Source: JALUZX01 sp964561605 (lineage in GTDB: Bacteria; Planctomycetota; UBA1135; JALUZX01). From it: 64,000 bases of DNA. A program made the translations under genes and the position numbers. The notes beneath the pieces were generated by a model, which was not told where the DNA came from, searched no databases, and was given only the letters and a program-made list of their open reading frames with translations. Location: contig CAZLQD010000029.1 in the NCBI GenBank assembly GCA_964561605.1, positions 124,001 through 188,000 of the forward strand, in the 5' to 3' direction. Shown piece by piece: positions 35,701 through 43,489 of the stretch. Positions within the stretch are counted from its first letter, which is position 1, and each line of letters begins with the position of its first letter.

Positions 35701-37000
35701 CGGCGGGTCTCTCCCCGTGGGAACGGGTGAAGTTCTCCAGGTCACGGACGTAGGACTTGGGCTCCCAGCCGGAGATGAAGGCGTTCATCCCCGAGTAGAA
35801 GGGGGAGAGCTCAGCGAAGCGCGGGGGAAAGTGCCTCCACAGGGAGAGGACCTGCTGGAAGGTGTCGTTCAGTACCGGTTCCCGGCGCCGGACGGTGAGG
35901 AGGTCGAGCAGGAGGATCCAGGCGTCTTCGACGGCCGGCGGAATGGTGCGCCAGCGCTTCCAGATCCGCTGGGGCGGATCCCCCCGGAACCAGGCCAGGA
36001 GAGTCTCCTCCGCCATGGATTCCCGGCCGGCCCGGCGCTGGAGCTCTCCGAGCCTCTGGGCCGCCCGGGCCCTGTAGAGGGGCCCTCCCGCGGCGAGGGC
36101 CGTCCTGGATGCCATGGCCGCCTCGTCGGGCCGGCCCGCCAGGGCCAGGAGACCCGTGACGCCCTGGAAGGCGGCGAAGGTGCCCTCCAGGTCGAGGGCC
36201 TCCCCGTAGTTCCGGAAGGCCTTTTGGACCCAGTCCCGGGCCTCGCCGATCTTTCGCTCCACCCATTCCCTCGTGGACAAGGGAACCTCGGCGGCCGCCA
36301 GGAGTTTCTTCGCCTCGGAAGAGAGGGCCCTGGCCCTGGGGTCTTCCCGCCGGTGGAAGATGAGTTTCAGGATCAGGGGCTGTACCTGGAGGAGCACCTT
36401 CCCCGGGACGAGAAGGGAGAGGCGGTCCTGGATCCTTTTCAGGATGGACTGGTAGGCCCTCTGGCTCGCCCGGCCGAGGGCCTCCTTGGCGAGGGTCTCC
36501 AGTCTTGGGGGTAGGTCCCCGGGAAGGCTCTCGAGGATGGTTACGGCCTTCTGGATTTCCCTGCCGGCCCCGTCCAGGTCTCCCCTCTTCACGGCCCGGG
36601 CGGCCCGGCCCAGGTGGACTCTCTCGGCCAGGCGGATCTTGTACTCCCCTCTCTTCGCCGGGTCCTTGGTGACCTTCAGGAGGGACTCCAGGTCCTTCTG
36701 GGCCAGGGCAAGGTTCCCGACCCGGAGGTAGGCCCGGGAGCGGAGGTCGTAGATCCGGGCCAGGAGGACGGGATCCCGGCGGGAGACCAGGGCCCGTTCG
36801 GCCTGGTCCAGGAGACGGACGGCTTCCTTGGGGTTTCCCCCGGCCAGGAGATCGGCGGCGTCGCGGATCCGATCCTCCGCCCCCTTGGGGTGGAGGAGGA
36901 AGAAGAGGAGAGTCCCTCCGACGAGCACGAAGAGAACGAGCCCCAGGGCCCCGAGGACCCTGCCGGCTAAGGTCGGCTTGGTTGGCTCCCTGTCGAACAT
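32795..37000 (-). CDS. 1401-aa single-pass membrane protein with TPR-like repeats
   Basis: A membrane helix lies at residues about 15-37 (VLGALGLVLFVLVGGTLLFFLL), leaving a short cytoplasmic N-terminus. The remainder is a chain of helical pairs with TPR spacing, starting with DAADLLAGGNPKEAVRLLDQAE. I count well over a dozen possible repeats, many with the A/G-x-x-Y..A pattern. It is 30 bp downstream of a sigma-54 activator gene, in the same transcript as a kinase-like gene. XrtA loci often carry prsT (TPR), prsR and prsK together, so this may be a PrsT analogue. PrsT is usually smaller and lipid-anchored, so the name is not assigned. Confidence 0.82.
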   Translation of the reverse strand: MFDREPTKPTLAGRVLGALGLVLFVLVGGTLLFFLLHPKGAEDRIRDAADLLAGGNPKEAVRLLDQAERALVSRRDPVLLARIYDLRSRAYLRVGNLALAQKDLESLLKVTKDPAKRGEYKIRLAERVHLGRAARAVKRGDLDGAGREIQKAVTILESLPGDLPPRLETLAKEALGRASQRAYQSILKRIQDRLSLLVPGKVLLQVQPLILKLIFHRREDPRARALSSEAKKLLAAAEVPLSTREWVERKIGEARDWVQKAFRNYGEALDLEGTFAAFQGVTGLLALAGRPDEAAMASRTALAAGGPLYRARAAQRLGELQRRAGRESMAEETLLAWFRGDPPQRIWKRWRTIPPAVEDAWILLLDLLTVRRREPVLNDTFQQVLSLWRHFPPRFAELSPFYSGMNAFISGWEPKSYVRDLENFTRSHGERPAEWIDRYRLAQEALVEGALKRKDPKKALLYLRQWVDQRPWDVTPRLRRAALLEEEGKFDEALLDYRQAYRVKPSDEILEKLWAARKTILDRRGHTVEATARKLFAEGNLLAKELVHPHLHLELARYFLERGMGEPALFHAREARILYPDSPAVELLLAKARILAGRLEEARTALETSRTNHPGDPRILSLLAEIYAREGKDDPGLDLDLVSAGGTPRAFRIFARGLLAMERPGQALQVVLRGLDRFGKEDPELNLLAGKALRTLGRLRRAADHFAAVPRGSAPYWESRYLLLQVRLETRDGKGLEDSVREYLAADAPPGEVFRAARLLYRAGRNRAALRLAGRLSDSPKALSSLGRGKVFLLRARCLYKSGRPEQAALEAERALAFPDGKEAALFLVPYYVSRGRTRDAGEILSLQEGLFPPLDEATLLALTGHLKKAREKGASLFLDPPKGLWGRARLRALAFFLGEGKNRAPSTGDPGLDELCARWCRPLLETLFFLDRPDFQGEALKTLEALPPKEKEKPWARVILDRARLAAGLRDDALRDLGLLLAQNPKMDEPWRILLDFSRQVEKGRDLFFKTALYLENLFPLWQARVAAGGLKDLDFLSKVVHIFSQWLRNLAHGAEKIGDKAGAERFLSLARFFLQAESVLLEKAGKGAPLATAQELLAAGDKLGAARLLERAISRTSGREHLLVIDAFFQVARDLLPGFRDEARRAARPLVEDPHGPSGPALHFLIATEDVPLEEAVARYLPLLQKHIERVRRMPVNTPDFLWAGSTARLIARVRPSEAVKAARELLLRDPASWEAWEATGMAFEALGEWKKARKAFSVGDLYMSHSPLLAREVDFLGRNDLPGMPGPEALSGLAPNQPLPRRALALWHLRRGEFRKALDLLERAGCGGPEEDFFRARAALFLDPPAWKEAGTCLARLLEKHPGHPRARYAGLILRLVRRAGEKVRPGSTPASPPGEGK

Positions 37001-37030
37001 GGATTCGCCCCGGCTGGAGTTCCCCCTTTC

Positions 37031-38509
37031 TTACCCGCTGGAGTTCCCCGGCGCCACCTCGGGACCGGGCCGCCTCGACCCTCCCGGCGAGGGAGGCTGG
37101 ATCTTGTGACGCCGCATCTTGTGGAAGAGGGTGGTCCTGTCGATTCCCAGGGCCTTGGCCGTTCGGGTTCGATTCCAGCCGAAAGCATCCAGGGCTTCCA
37201 GGATGATGGCCTTCTCCGCCCTGGCCAGGGCCTCCTTGAGGGGAAGGATGGCCCCCCCTTCCCGGGGGATGGTCCCCGGTCTCCCTTGGAGGCCCGGTGC
37301 CTCCCCCGGCCGGGAAGAGGTCTTGTCCTGGTCGAGCATCCAGGGGGGGAGATCGGAGGGGAGGACCAGGGGGCCTTTGGCCAGGACCACGGCCCGCTCC
37401 ACGGCGTTCTGCAACTCCCGGACGTTCCCCGGCCATTTCCAGGAGAGGAGGAGGGCCGCCGCTTCGGGGCTGAATCCTTTGACGGGCCGGTTGTATTCCC
37501 CGGCGAAGCGCTCCAGGAAGTGGCGGGCCAGGTAGATTACGTCGTCGGGCCTTTCCCTCAGGGGCGGGATCTCCAGGGTCACGACCTGGACCCGGTAGAA
37601 GAGGTCCTCCCGGAATCGCCCCTTCTTCACTTCCTCGGAAAGGTCCACGTTGGTGGCCAGGATCACCCGGACGTCAACGGTGCGGGTCTTGTCCTCTCCA
37701 ACTCTTTCCAGGGTCTTCTCCTGGAGGACCCGCAGGAGTTTGACCTGCAGGGCCGGCGAGGCCGTGGCGATCTCGTCGAGGAAGATGGTTCCCCCATGGG
37801 CCCTCTCGAATTTTCCCGGCTTGTCCCGGACGGCGCCGGTGAAGGCCCCCTTGGCGTGGCCGAAGAGTTCCGACTCCAGGAGGGTGTCGGGAAGGGCGCC
37901 GCAATTGACTTCCACGAAGGGGCCGTCCCTCCTGGAGGAGCGGACGTGGATGGCCCGGGCCAGGAGGCTCTTGCCCGTCCCCGATTCTCCCGTCAGGAGG
38001 ATGGTCGCCTTCGTGTCCGCCACGGCGGCCGCCACGGAGAGGACCTCTTCCATGCGGCGGTCCTTCACCAGGACCTGCTCGAAACCGAAGCGGTCCCCCA
38101 ACTCCTCCCGGAGGAGGCGGTTCTCCCTGGCCAGGCGGGACTTCTGCAGGGCCCTCCTTACGGTGAGACGGGTTTCCTCCTCCATGAGGGGCTTGGAGAT
38201 GAGGTCGAAGGCTCCCAGGTCCACCGCTTCCTTCGCTTCTTCCAGGGTGGAGAATCCCGTGGTCAGGATCACGACCTGGTCGGGGTCGATCTTGAGGATC
38301 TTCTGGAGTAGGCCGATGTTCTCTCCCGGCGAGGTTCCTTCTCCCAGGATCACCAGGTCGTATCGTTCCTCCCGGACGGCTTCCAGGATCTCCTCCTCCC
38401 GGGCGAGGAGGGTGACTTCCACCCCTTCCTCCTGGAGGACTTCCACGAGGGGGCGGATGGACTCGGGTTCCGAGTCGGCGACGAGGATGCGGGGATGGTT
38501 GGTTTCCAC
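37031..38509 (-). CDS. Sigma-54-dependent NtrC-type activator with degenerate receiver domain
   Basis: 492 aa. Residues 1-120 have the receiver fold, but the phospho-acceptor position after the third strand (DLVIL) is Gly56, not Asp. The Thr83/84 and Lys106 switch residues remain. The AAA+ domain (about 145-385) is complete: Walker A GESGTGKS at 174-181, the sigma-54 loop GAFTGA at 221-226 and Walker B TIFLDE at 241-246. A Fis-type HTH follows at 444-470 (GWNRTRTAKALGIDRTTLFHK). The protein can still remodel sigma-54 polymerase but not by phosphorylation of its own receiver. It may be the PrsR-like regulator of the exosortase locus. It lies 82 bp after the kinase-like gene on the same strand. 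Confidence 0.9.
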   Translation of the reverse strand: METNHPRILVADSEPESIRPLVEVLQEEGVEVTLLAREEEILEAVREERYDLVILGEGTSPGENIGLLQKILKIDPDQVVILTTGFSTLEEAKEAVDLGAFDLISKPLMEEETRLTVRRALQKSRLARENRLLREELGDRFGFEQVLVKDRRMEEVLSVAAAVADTKATILLTGESGTGKSLLARAIHVRSSRRDGPFVEVNCGALPDTLLESELFGHAKGAFTGAVRDKPGKFERAHGGTIFLDEIATASPALQVKLLRVLQEKTLERVGEDKTRTVDVRVILATNVDLSEEVKKGRFREDLFYRVQVVTLEIPPLRERPDDVIYLARHFLERFAGEYNRPVKGFSPEAAALLLSWKWPGNVRELQNAVERAVVLAKGPLVLPSDLPPWMLDQDKTSSRPGEAPGLQGRPGTIPREGGAILPLKEALARAEKAIILEALDAFGWNRTRTAKALGIDRTTLFHKMRRHKIQPPSPGGSRRPGPEVAPGNSSG

Positions 38510-38591
38510 CGGCCAGGGTCTCCCTGGGGGACGGCACAGGTTCCCCCAAGTGTTTTCTATCGGGACGGCCGGGGGCTTCCCTTGACCGGAC

Positions 38592-39737
38592 TCAGGAAGG
38601 GGATTCCTCCGGTGGGGATGGCCTGGAGAGGGGAAGGTCCAGGAGGAGCCTGAGTCCCCCTTCCTTCTCCCATCGGGCCCGGGCCTCTCCTCCCAGGGCC
38701 CGGGCGGCGCCGGCGGCCACTGCAGGAGAGAGGCCGATCTCCGGGGCCTGGAGGGCCCGGTTGAGGAAGAAGGGGTGGAAGGTCCGTTCCACCCGCCAGC
38801 GCGGGGAGGGGCGGGTTGCGGGAAGGAAGAACTCCACCAGGAGCCGGTCCCCCTTCGGCCGGACCTGGAGGAGGATGGGGACCCCGGAAGGGACGAGGGT
38901 CTTGGAAAGGCGAAGCAGTCCTTCCAGGGCTTGGAGGAAGAGGGCCGGGTCTCCCTTCCAGGGGAGGGTGGAGGGAAGGCTTCCCCGGGAGAAGAGTTTC
39001 TCCTGGGGGTCCTCCTCGTCCAGGCGGCGGCGTAGGAGGATGGCCAGGTCCACCTCTTCCCGGCGGGGTTTTTTCCCTCCCGAGGCGATCTCCAGGTCCC
39101 GGACCACTTGTTCCAGCCTGGCCAGGCCTTCCCGGGCCTGGGCCAGGGTGGCCCTGGCGGGGGAGTCCTCCTGCGGGGGGAGTTGCATCTCCAGGAGCTG
39201 GAGATAGCCCGAAAGGGTGGCCAGGGGGTTGTTCAGGGCGTCGGCCACGCCTTGGACCAGATCCTCCAGGAGGGATCCCATCTCCTTCCAGGGATGGAGA
39301 GGCCCGAGGCGGGCTTCCACCTCTTCCAGGACGGCCTCGCCCGACTGGGGGAAGGGGGCCCAGACGGTCCGGGTTCCCTGGAGGAGGACTTCCAGTTTCT
39401 CCAGGGAGGGAGGGTCCTCCTCGGGGGGGGCCACCAGGAGGGGTACCCTTGGGTAGGCCCGGTCGGCCAGGCGCAGGGCTCCCGCTTCGGCGGGGAAGAC
39501 CAGGGCGCCGTCGATCCAGACCAGGACCGGGCCTCCCTCCACGGAGGAAGGAAGGGCCGCCAAGGCGTCCAGGGGAGTCGGAAAGAAGCGGACCCGGACC
39601 CGGCCGCCCGACTGGGCCTGGGCCTCTTCGAAGGGGGCCCGGTCGGGGACCACCAGAAGGAGGAGCCTGGGTGGGGGATGGTCTGCCGGTGGAAGAAGAG
39701 GTGGGGCCATGGGAAAAGAAAGTCGTCTTCCGGACAA
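38592..39737 (-). CDS. Degenerate histidine-kinase-like protein (pseudokinase), PrsK-like position
   Basis: About 381 aa from TTG at 39737; an ATG at 39710 is the alternative. Residues 20-135 have a receiver-like strand order with Asp76 in VLVWIDGAL but no switch Lys. The HisKA helix keeps ALNNPLATLSGY, yet the motif reads GVADALNNPL: Asp166 replaces the phospho-acceptor His and Ala167 the following Glu. The ATPase half keeps the F-box remnant TFHPFF but has lost the N-box Asn and both glycine loops (APEIGLSPAV where GTGLGL is expected). It should neither autophosphorylate nor bind ATP normally. It precedes the degenerate activator gene and the TPR gene in one transcript, and is divergent from 39860. 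Confidence 0.8.
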   Translation of the reverse strand: MSGRRLSFPMAPPLLPPADHPPPRLLLLVVPDRAPFEEAQAQSGGRVRVRFFPTPLDALAALPSSVEGGPVLVWIDGALVFPAEAGALRLADRAYPRVPLLVAPPEEDPPSLEKLEVLLQGTRTVWAPFPQSGEAVLEEVEARLGPLHPWKEMGSLLEDLVQGVADALNNPLATLSGYLQLLEMQLPPQEDSPARATLAQAREGLARLEQVVRDLEIASGGKKPRREEVDLAILLRRRLDEEDPQEKLFSRGSLPSTLPWKGDPALFLQALEGLLRLSKTLVPSGVPILLQVRPKGDRLLVEFFLPATRPSPRWRVERTFHPFFLNRALQAPEIGLSPAVAAGAARALGGEARARWEKEGGLRLLLDLPLSRPSPPEESPS

Positions 39738-39859
39738 GGGTTTCAGACTCCTCTTCTTTTCCCACCTTTTCCCTCTCGGGGAAAGAGGGGAGGAGTCTCT
39801 TCTTGAGTCGGGGGGCGGTCTTTGCCGATGGCCCCAAGAGACGAGAAGGGGTCTTCGCC

Positions 39860-40240
39860 ATGAAAGAGTCCGGCCGGAGAGGGCAGAGGGAAAAAGATTC
39901 CAAGAACATGGGGAAGCTCGCCCCCATGGGGGAAGCTATGGCCCAGATCAAAAAAGGGGGGCGGGCACTTGTAAGGGAGGTGAAAAGTTTTTTCCCTGAG
40001 CCGGAAGAACTGGACGATCTTTCTCTCAGGGAGGCCTTGGAGGAGATGGAAGAGCGTATCCTCGAGGAGGACCTGGAAGGCGCTCTGGAGAGGCTCGAGA
40101 GGGGACTGGCTCCCATCCTGGCCGGTCCGGGATTCGTGGCGGAGCCCGAGAGGAAGAGAAGGCGGCTGCGGGGAGAATGGCTCTTCCTCGGGGCCCTGGG
40201 GATCGGGCTTCTGGCGGCCTGGTTGCTGGCCCGGGTTTGA
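39860..40240 (+). CDS. Small tail-anchored protein, function unknown
   Basis: 126 aa. A basic N-terminus is followed by an amphipathic, acidic helical region (about 50-85: LSLREALEEMEERILEEDLEGALERLERG). A basic patch RKRRRLRG then precedes one C-terminal membrane helix (about 108-126, LFLGALGIGLLAAWLL). A later in-frame ATG at 39908 is an alternative start. It is divergent from the pseudokinase and 66 bp ahead of the GT2 gene. It is not an exosortase substrate: the basic residues lie before the helix, not after it, and no PEP motif precedes it. I do not recognize the family. Confidence 0.6.
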   Translation: MKESGRRGQREKDSKNMGKLAPMGEAMAQIKKGGRALVREVKSFFPEPEELDDLSLREALEEMEERILEEDLEGALERLERGLAPILAGPGFVAEPERKRRRLRGEWLFLGALGIGLLAAWLLARV

Positions 40241-40306
40241 AAGAGCTTCCTCGATATGGGAACCTTCCCTCCTGAAGGCGGGAGGATTCTTTCCCGGAGA
40301 GGGTGC

Positions 40307-41320
40307 ATGATGGAAAGGAAAGAACCACGGCCGCCTGGGGTCGAGGGGGAGCGGGACTCCTCCAGGCCCGAGCTTTCCGTCGTGATCCCTCTCTTCAACG
40401 AGGCGGAGAACGTCTACCCCCTCCATGCGGCCCTGACCCATTCCCTCCAGGCTCTGGGAAGGAGCTACGAAATCCTTTACGTGGACGACGGTTCTTCCGA
40501 CGGGACCTATCCCTACCTGCTGGACCTCCACCGGCGGGATTCCCATGTTACGGTGATCCGCCTGGGGAAGAACTTCGGCCAGACGCCCGCCATGGCGGCG
40601 GGCTTCGACCACGCCAGAGGAAAGATCCTGGTCACCATGGACGGGGACCTGCAGAACGACCCGGCCGACATCGAGAGGTTGATCGAAAGGCTGGAGGCGG
40701 GATACGACGTGGTTTGCGGCTGGCGCCGCCGCCGGAGGGACGCCTTTCTGCTCAGGCTCCTTCCTTCCCGGGCGGCCAACTGGCTCATTTCCAAGATCAC
40801 CGGTGTGGAGATCCACGACACGGGTTGCACCCTCAAGGTCTACCGGGACTGGGTGGTGCGGAACATGTCCCTCTACTCGGAGATGCACCGGTTCATTCCG
40901 GCCTTGGCGGCGGGAGTGGGTGCCAGGGTGACCGAGATCGGCGTGCGCCACCACAGGAGGCGGTACGGGGTGTCCAAGTACGGGATCATGCGGGTCTTCC
41001 GGGTCGTCCTGGATCTTCTTGTGGTGAAGATGATCGTAGCCTTCGCGGCCCATCCGATCCGCTGGTTCGCCATCATGAGCCTTCCCTTCTTCGTCCTGGG
41101 AGGGGCCTTCTTCTTCCTGGGGCTGGTCTTCTTCTCCTTCCAGGGCAAGGGAGGTTCTCCCGTCCTCCTGGAGAAATGGGACCTGGGTTACATGACATCG
41201 GCCCTCCTTCTCGCCATGACCGCCTCCAACCTCTTTCTCCTGGGCTTCCTCTCCGAGTTGGCCGTGAAGGCTTCGGGGTTCTTCCGCTGGAAGGCCTGGG
41301 CCGTGGAGGGCCGGTCGTGA
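40307..41320 (+). CDS. Glycosyltransferase family 2, dolichol-phosphate mannosyltransferase-like
   Basis: The ATG at 40307 has GGAGAGGGTG just upstream; an ATG at 40256 lacks a site. The product is about 337 aa. The GT2 domain is canonical: ELSVVIPLFNEAENV, the VDDGSSDGT nucleotide motif, and TMDGDLQNDP with the metal-binding DxD. Two membrane helices lie at the C-terminus (about 265-290 and 302-325), as in DPM1/GtrB-like polyprenyl-phosphate glycosyltransferases. It should load a sugar on polyprenyl phosphate. It overlaps the following fusion gene by 4 bp, and their N-terminal halves are paralogous. Confidence 0.9.
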   Translation: MMERKEPRPPGVEGERDSSRPELSVVIPLFNEAENVYPLHAALTHSLQALGRSYEILYVDDGSSDGTYPYLLDLHRRDSHVTVIRLGKNFGQTPAMAAGFDHARGKILVTMDGDLQNDPADIERLIERLEAGYDVVCGWRRRRRDAFLLRLLPSRAANWLISKITGVEIHDTGCTLKVYRDWVVRNMSLYSEMHRFIPALAAGVGARVTEIGVRHHRRRYGVSKYGIMRVFRVVLDLLVVKMIVAFAAHPIRWFAIMSLPFFVLGGAFFFLGLVFFSFQGKGGSPVLLEKWDLGYMTSALLLAMTASNLFLLGFLSELAVKASGFFRWKAWAVEGRS

Positions 41321-43377
41321 GCAAGGTGGACATAACGGCTCTCCTCCATATCCACCAGCCGGGAACGGACGTGGAGGAACTCTACAAGGCCTACGGGGAG
41401 GCCCTGGACCGCACGGGGAGGACCTGGGAGATGCTCTTCGTCCTGGACGGAGTGGAGGACCCCGTCCTCTCCCGGCTCCACTCCCTCCGGGAAAAGGACC
41501 ACAGGGTCCAGGTCCTGGCCCTCCATTCCTCCTTCGGAGAGTCCGTGGCCTTCGCGGCGGGTGCCGAGAAGGCCCGGGGCGCCTATCTCCTCACCCTGCC
41601 TTCCTATCTCCAGATCGAGCCCATGGAGATCCTCTCTCTCGTGGAGGAACTGGACCGGGGGGCCCACCTGGTCACTCCCTGGAGGCATCCCCGGGTGGAT
41701 CCCTGGATCAACCGGCTCCAGTCGGTCCTCTTCAACTGGATCATCCGGCTCATCATCCATTCCCGGTTCCACGACTTGAACTGCGGATTCCGCGGGATTC
41801 GGAGGGAGGTGCTCGAGGAGATCACTCTCTACGGCGATCTCTTCCGGTTCCTCCCGGTCATTGCGGCCCGACAGGGTTTCCGAGTGCGGGAGATCCGGGT
41901 GAAGCACCGGATGGAGCTGGGAAAGCGGGGGTTCTTCGGCCTGGGAGTCTACATCCGGCGTTTCCTGGACATCCTGGCGGTCCTGTTCCTTTCCAGGTTC
42001 ACCCAGAAGCCCCTGCGTTTCTTCGGGGTCCTGGGTCTCTTTCTCATGCTCGTGGGAGTGGGGCTCGCGGCGGAGCCGGTATTCCGGAAACTCTTCGGCC
42101 AGGGTTCCCTCCAGGACAGGCCGCTCTTCCTGGTGGGTGTGGCGGTCTTCACCTTCGGCGTGCAGCTCATCGGGTTCGGCCTGGTCGGAGAGATCATCAT
42201 CTTCACACAGTCCAAGCATTTGAGGGAATACAAGGTGGACAAGGTCTACGAGGCGGAGGACACATCCGCACCCGTTGTGCCCGCCGCCCCTCCTCCCGAG
42301 GAGGCGAGAAAGGGAAAGCCCCCGGGAAAGGGGCCCTTGCTCGTAAGGGGGCTGGCGGCGGGAGAGGATGCCCGGTGGGATCGGTACGTCCGCTCCCACC
42401 CGGGGGGATCGCCTTTCCACTTGAGCGGATGGCGGAGGGTGGTCTGGGAGACCTTCGGCCACGATCCGCTCTACCTCCTGGCCGAGGAGGGGGATACCAT
42501 CAAGGGTATCCTGCCCGTCTTCAGGGCGAGGTCCTTCGGCCGCGGTTTCCACCGGGAGAGGGTGCACATCTCCGTACCCTACGGGGTCTACGGCGGGATC
42601 CTGGCCGACGACAAGGCCGTTGAGAGGGCTCTCCTGGAGGAGGCCTGCAGGAGGGCCGAGAACGAGGGCGTGGGCTACCTGGAGCTCCGGGACAAGGAGG
42701 ACAATGGTTACGACCTTCCTTCCTCGGATCTCTACGTGGGTTTCATCGGGGATCTTCCAGAGGATCCCGAGGAGTGCTTGAAGCGTATTCCCAGGAAGGC
42801 CAGGGCGGAGGTGCGCAAGGGACGTGACCGGAACGGCCTGATCTTCCGGGAAGGCCTGGAGATGAAGGAGTTCCACCGTCTTTTCGCCCTGAACAAGCGG
42901 CACCTTGGGACACCTCCCTTGCCGAGGCGTTTCTTCGAGGCCCTTCAGGACGAGTTCGGCGAGAGCGTCTACCTGCACGCAGTCACCACCCCGGACGGAG
43001 TGACCGCCGGCGCGGTCCTCTCCTTCGCCTGGAGGGAGGTGCTGATGCCCTACTATTCGGGTTCCGTGAAGGCTCTGGACAGGCTTGGGGTGAACAATTT
43101 CATGTATTGGGGCTTGATGCGGTGGGGCGTAGAAAAAGGATTCAAGCGCTTCGACTTCGGAAGGAGCCGGAGGGAGAGCGGGTCCTACCATTTCAAGCGC
43201 CACATGGGGTTCGAACCATTCCCTCTCCATTACAGCTTCTTTCTCGTCAAGGCCAAGGGGGTTCCTTCCTTCCACCCGGGAAACCCCGAGACGAGAAAGG
43301 CCCAGAAGATCTGGTCCAAAGTCCCTCTCTTCCTGGCAGTCCCCCTGGGAGGATACCTTTCCAAGTATCTTCCCTGA
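41317..43377 (+). CDS. Fusion of degenerate GT2 domain and exosortase-associated FemAB-like acyltransferase
   Basis: 686 aa, GTG start overlapping the upstream GT2 stop. Residues 1-235 follow the GT2 fold of the upstream paralogue, but the nucleotide motif is LFVLDGVED instead of VDDGSSD. The DxD loop TMDGDLQ is TLPSYLQ, with Pro95-Ser96-Tyr97 replacing Asp-x-Asp. Two membrane helices follow (about 233-255 and 269-292), then a Pro/Lys linker. A FemAB domain of the PEP-CTERM-associated type spans about 342-684, with SGWRRVVWETFGHDPLYL, VPYGVYGGIL, NKRHLGTPPLPRRFF and FDFGRSRRESGSYHFKRHMG. FemAB folds transfer acyl or aminoacyl groups. The GT2 half is probably non-catalytic; it may anchor or recognize a glycolipid. 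Confidence 0.85.
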   Translation: MSKVDITALLHIHQPGTDVEELYKAYGEALDRTGRTWEMLFVLDGVEDPVLSRLHSLREKDHRVQVLALHSSFGESVAFAAGAEKARGAYLLTLPSYLQIEPMEILSLVEELDRGAHLVTPWRHPRVDPWINRLQSVLFNWIIRLIIHSRFHDLNCGFRGIRREVLEEITLYGDLFRFLPVIAARQGFRVREIRVKHRMELGKRGFFGLGVYIRRFLDILAVLFLSRFTQKPLRFFGVLGLFLMLVGVGLAAEPVFRKLFGQGSLQDRPLFLVGVAVFTFGVQLIGFGLVGEIIIFTQSKHLREYKVDKVYEAEDTSAPVVPAAPPPEEARKGKPPGKGPLLVRGLAAGEDARWDRYVRSHPGGSPFHLSGWRRVVWETFGHDPLYLLAEEGDTIKGILPVFRARSFGRGFHRERVHISVPYGVYGGILADDKAVERALLEEACRRAENEGVGYLELRDKEDNGYDLPSSDLYVGFIGDLPEDPEECLKRIPRKARAEVRKGRDRNGLIFREGLEMKEFHRLFALNKRHLGTPPLPRRFFEALQDEFGESVYLHAVTTPDGVTAGAVLSFAWREVLMPYYSGSVKALDRLGVNNFMYWGLMRWGVEKGFKRFDFGRSRRESGSYHFKRHMGFEPFPLHYSFFLVKAKGVPSFHPGNPETRKAQKIWSKVPLFLAVPLGGYLSKYLP

Positions 43378-43439
43378 AGGAAGGACCCGGGGATTCCTCC
43401 GGAACGTCTTCTGCCGCCACTCCCCGGGCGTCTCGGGCT

Positions 43440-43485
43440 TCTATCTCATCGTTAGCCCCTGCTCTATCTCATCGTTAGCCCCTGC
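43440..43485. repeat. Two tandem copies of a 23-bp repeat
   Basis: Identical units at 43440-43462 and 43463-43485, each beginning TCTATCTCATCGTTAGCCCC. The unit is less GC-rich than its surroundings. Its reverse complement resembles the start of the 49-bp repeat at 43765. Confidence 0.85.
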
Positions 43486-43489
43486 CGGC

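Noticed and set aside
39860..40240. Exosortase (PEP-CTERM) substrate
   Set aside because: The protein ends in a membrane helix, but the basic patch precedes it and there is no PEP-type motif before it or Arg-rich tail after it.
17567..43377. Sigma-54 promoters (TGGCAC-N5-TTGC) in front of the exosortase genes
   Set aside because: I found TGGCAC only within coding frames and without the downstream TTGC. A profile search would be needed to exclude weaker sites.
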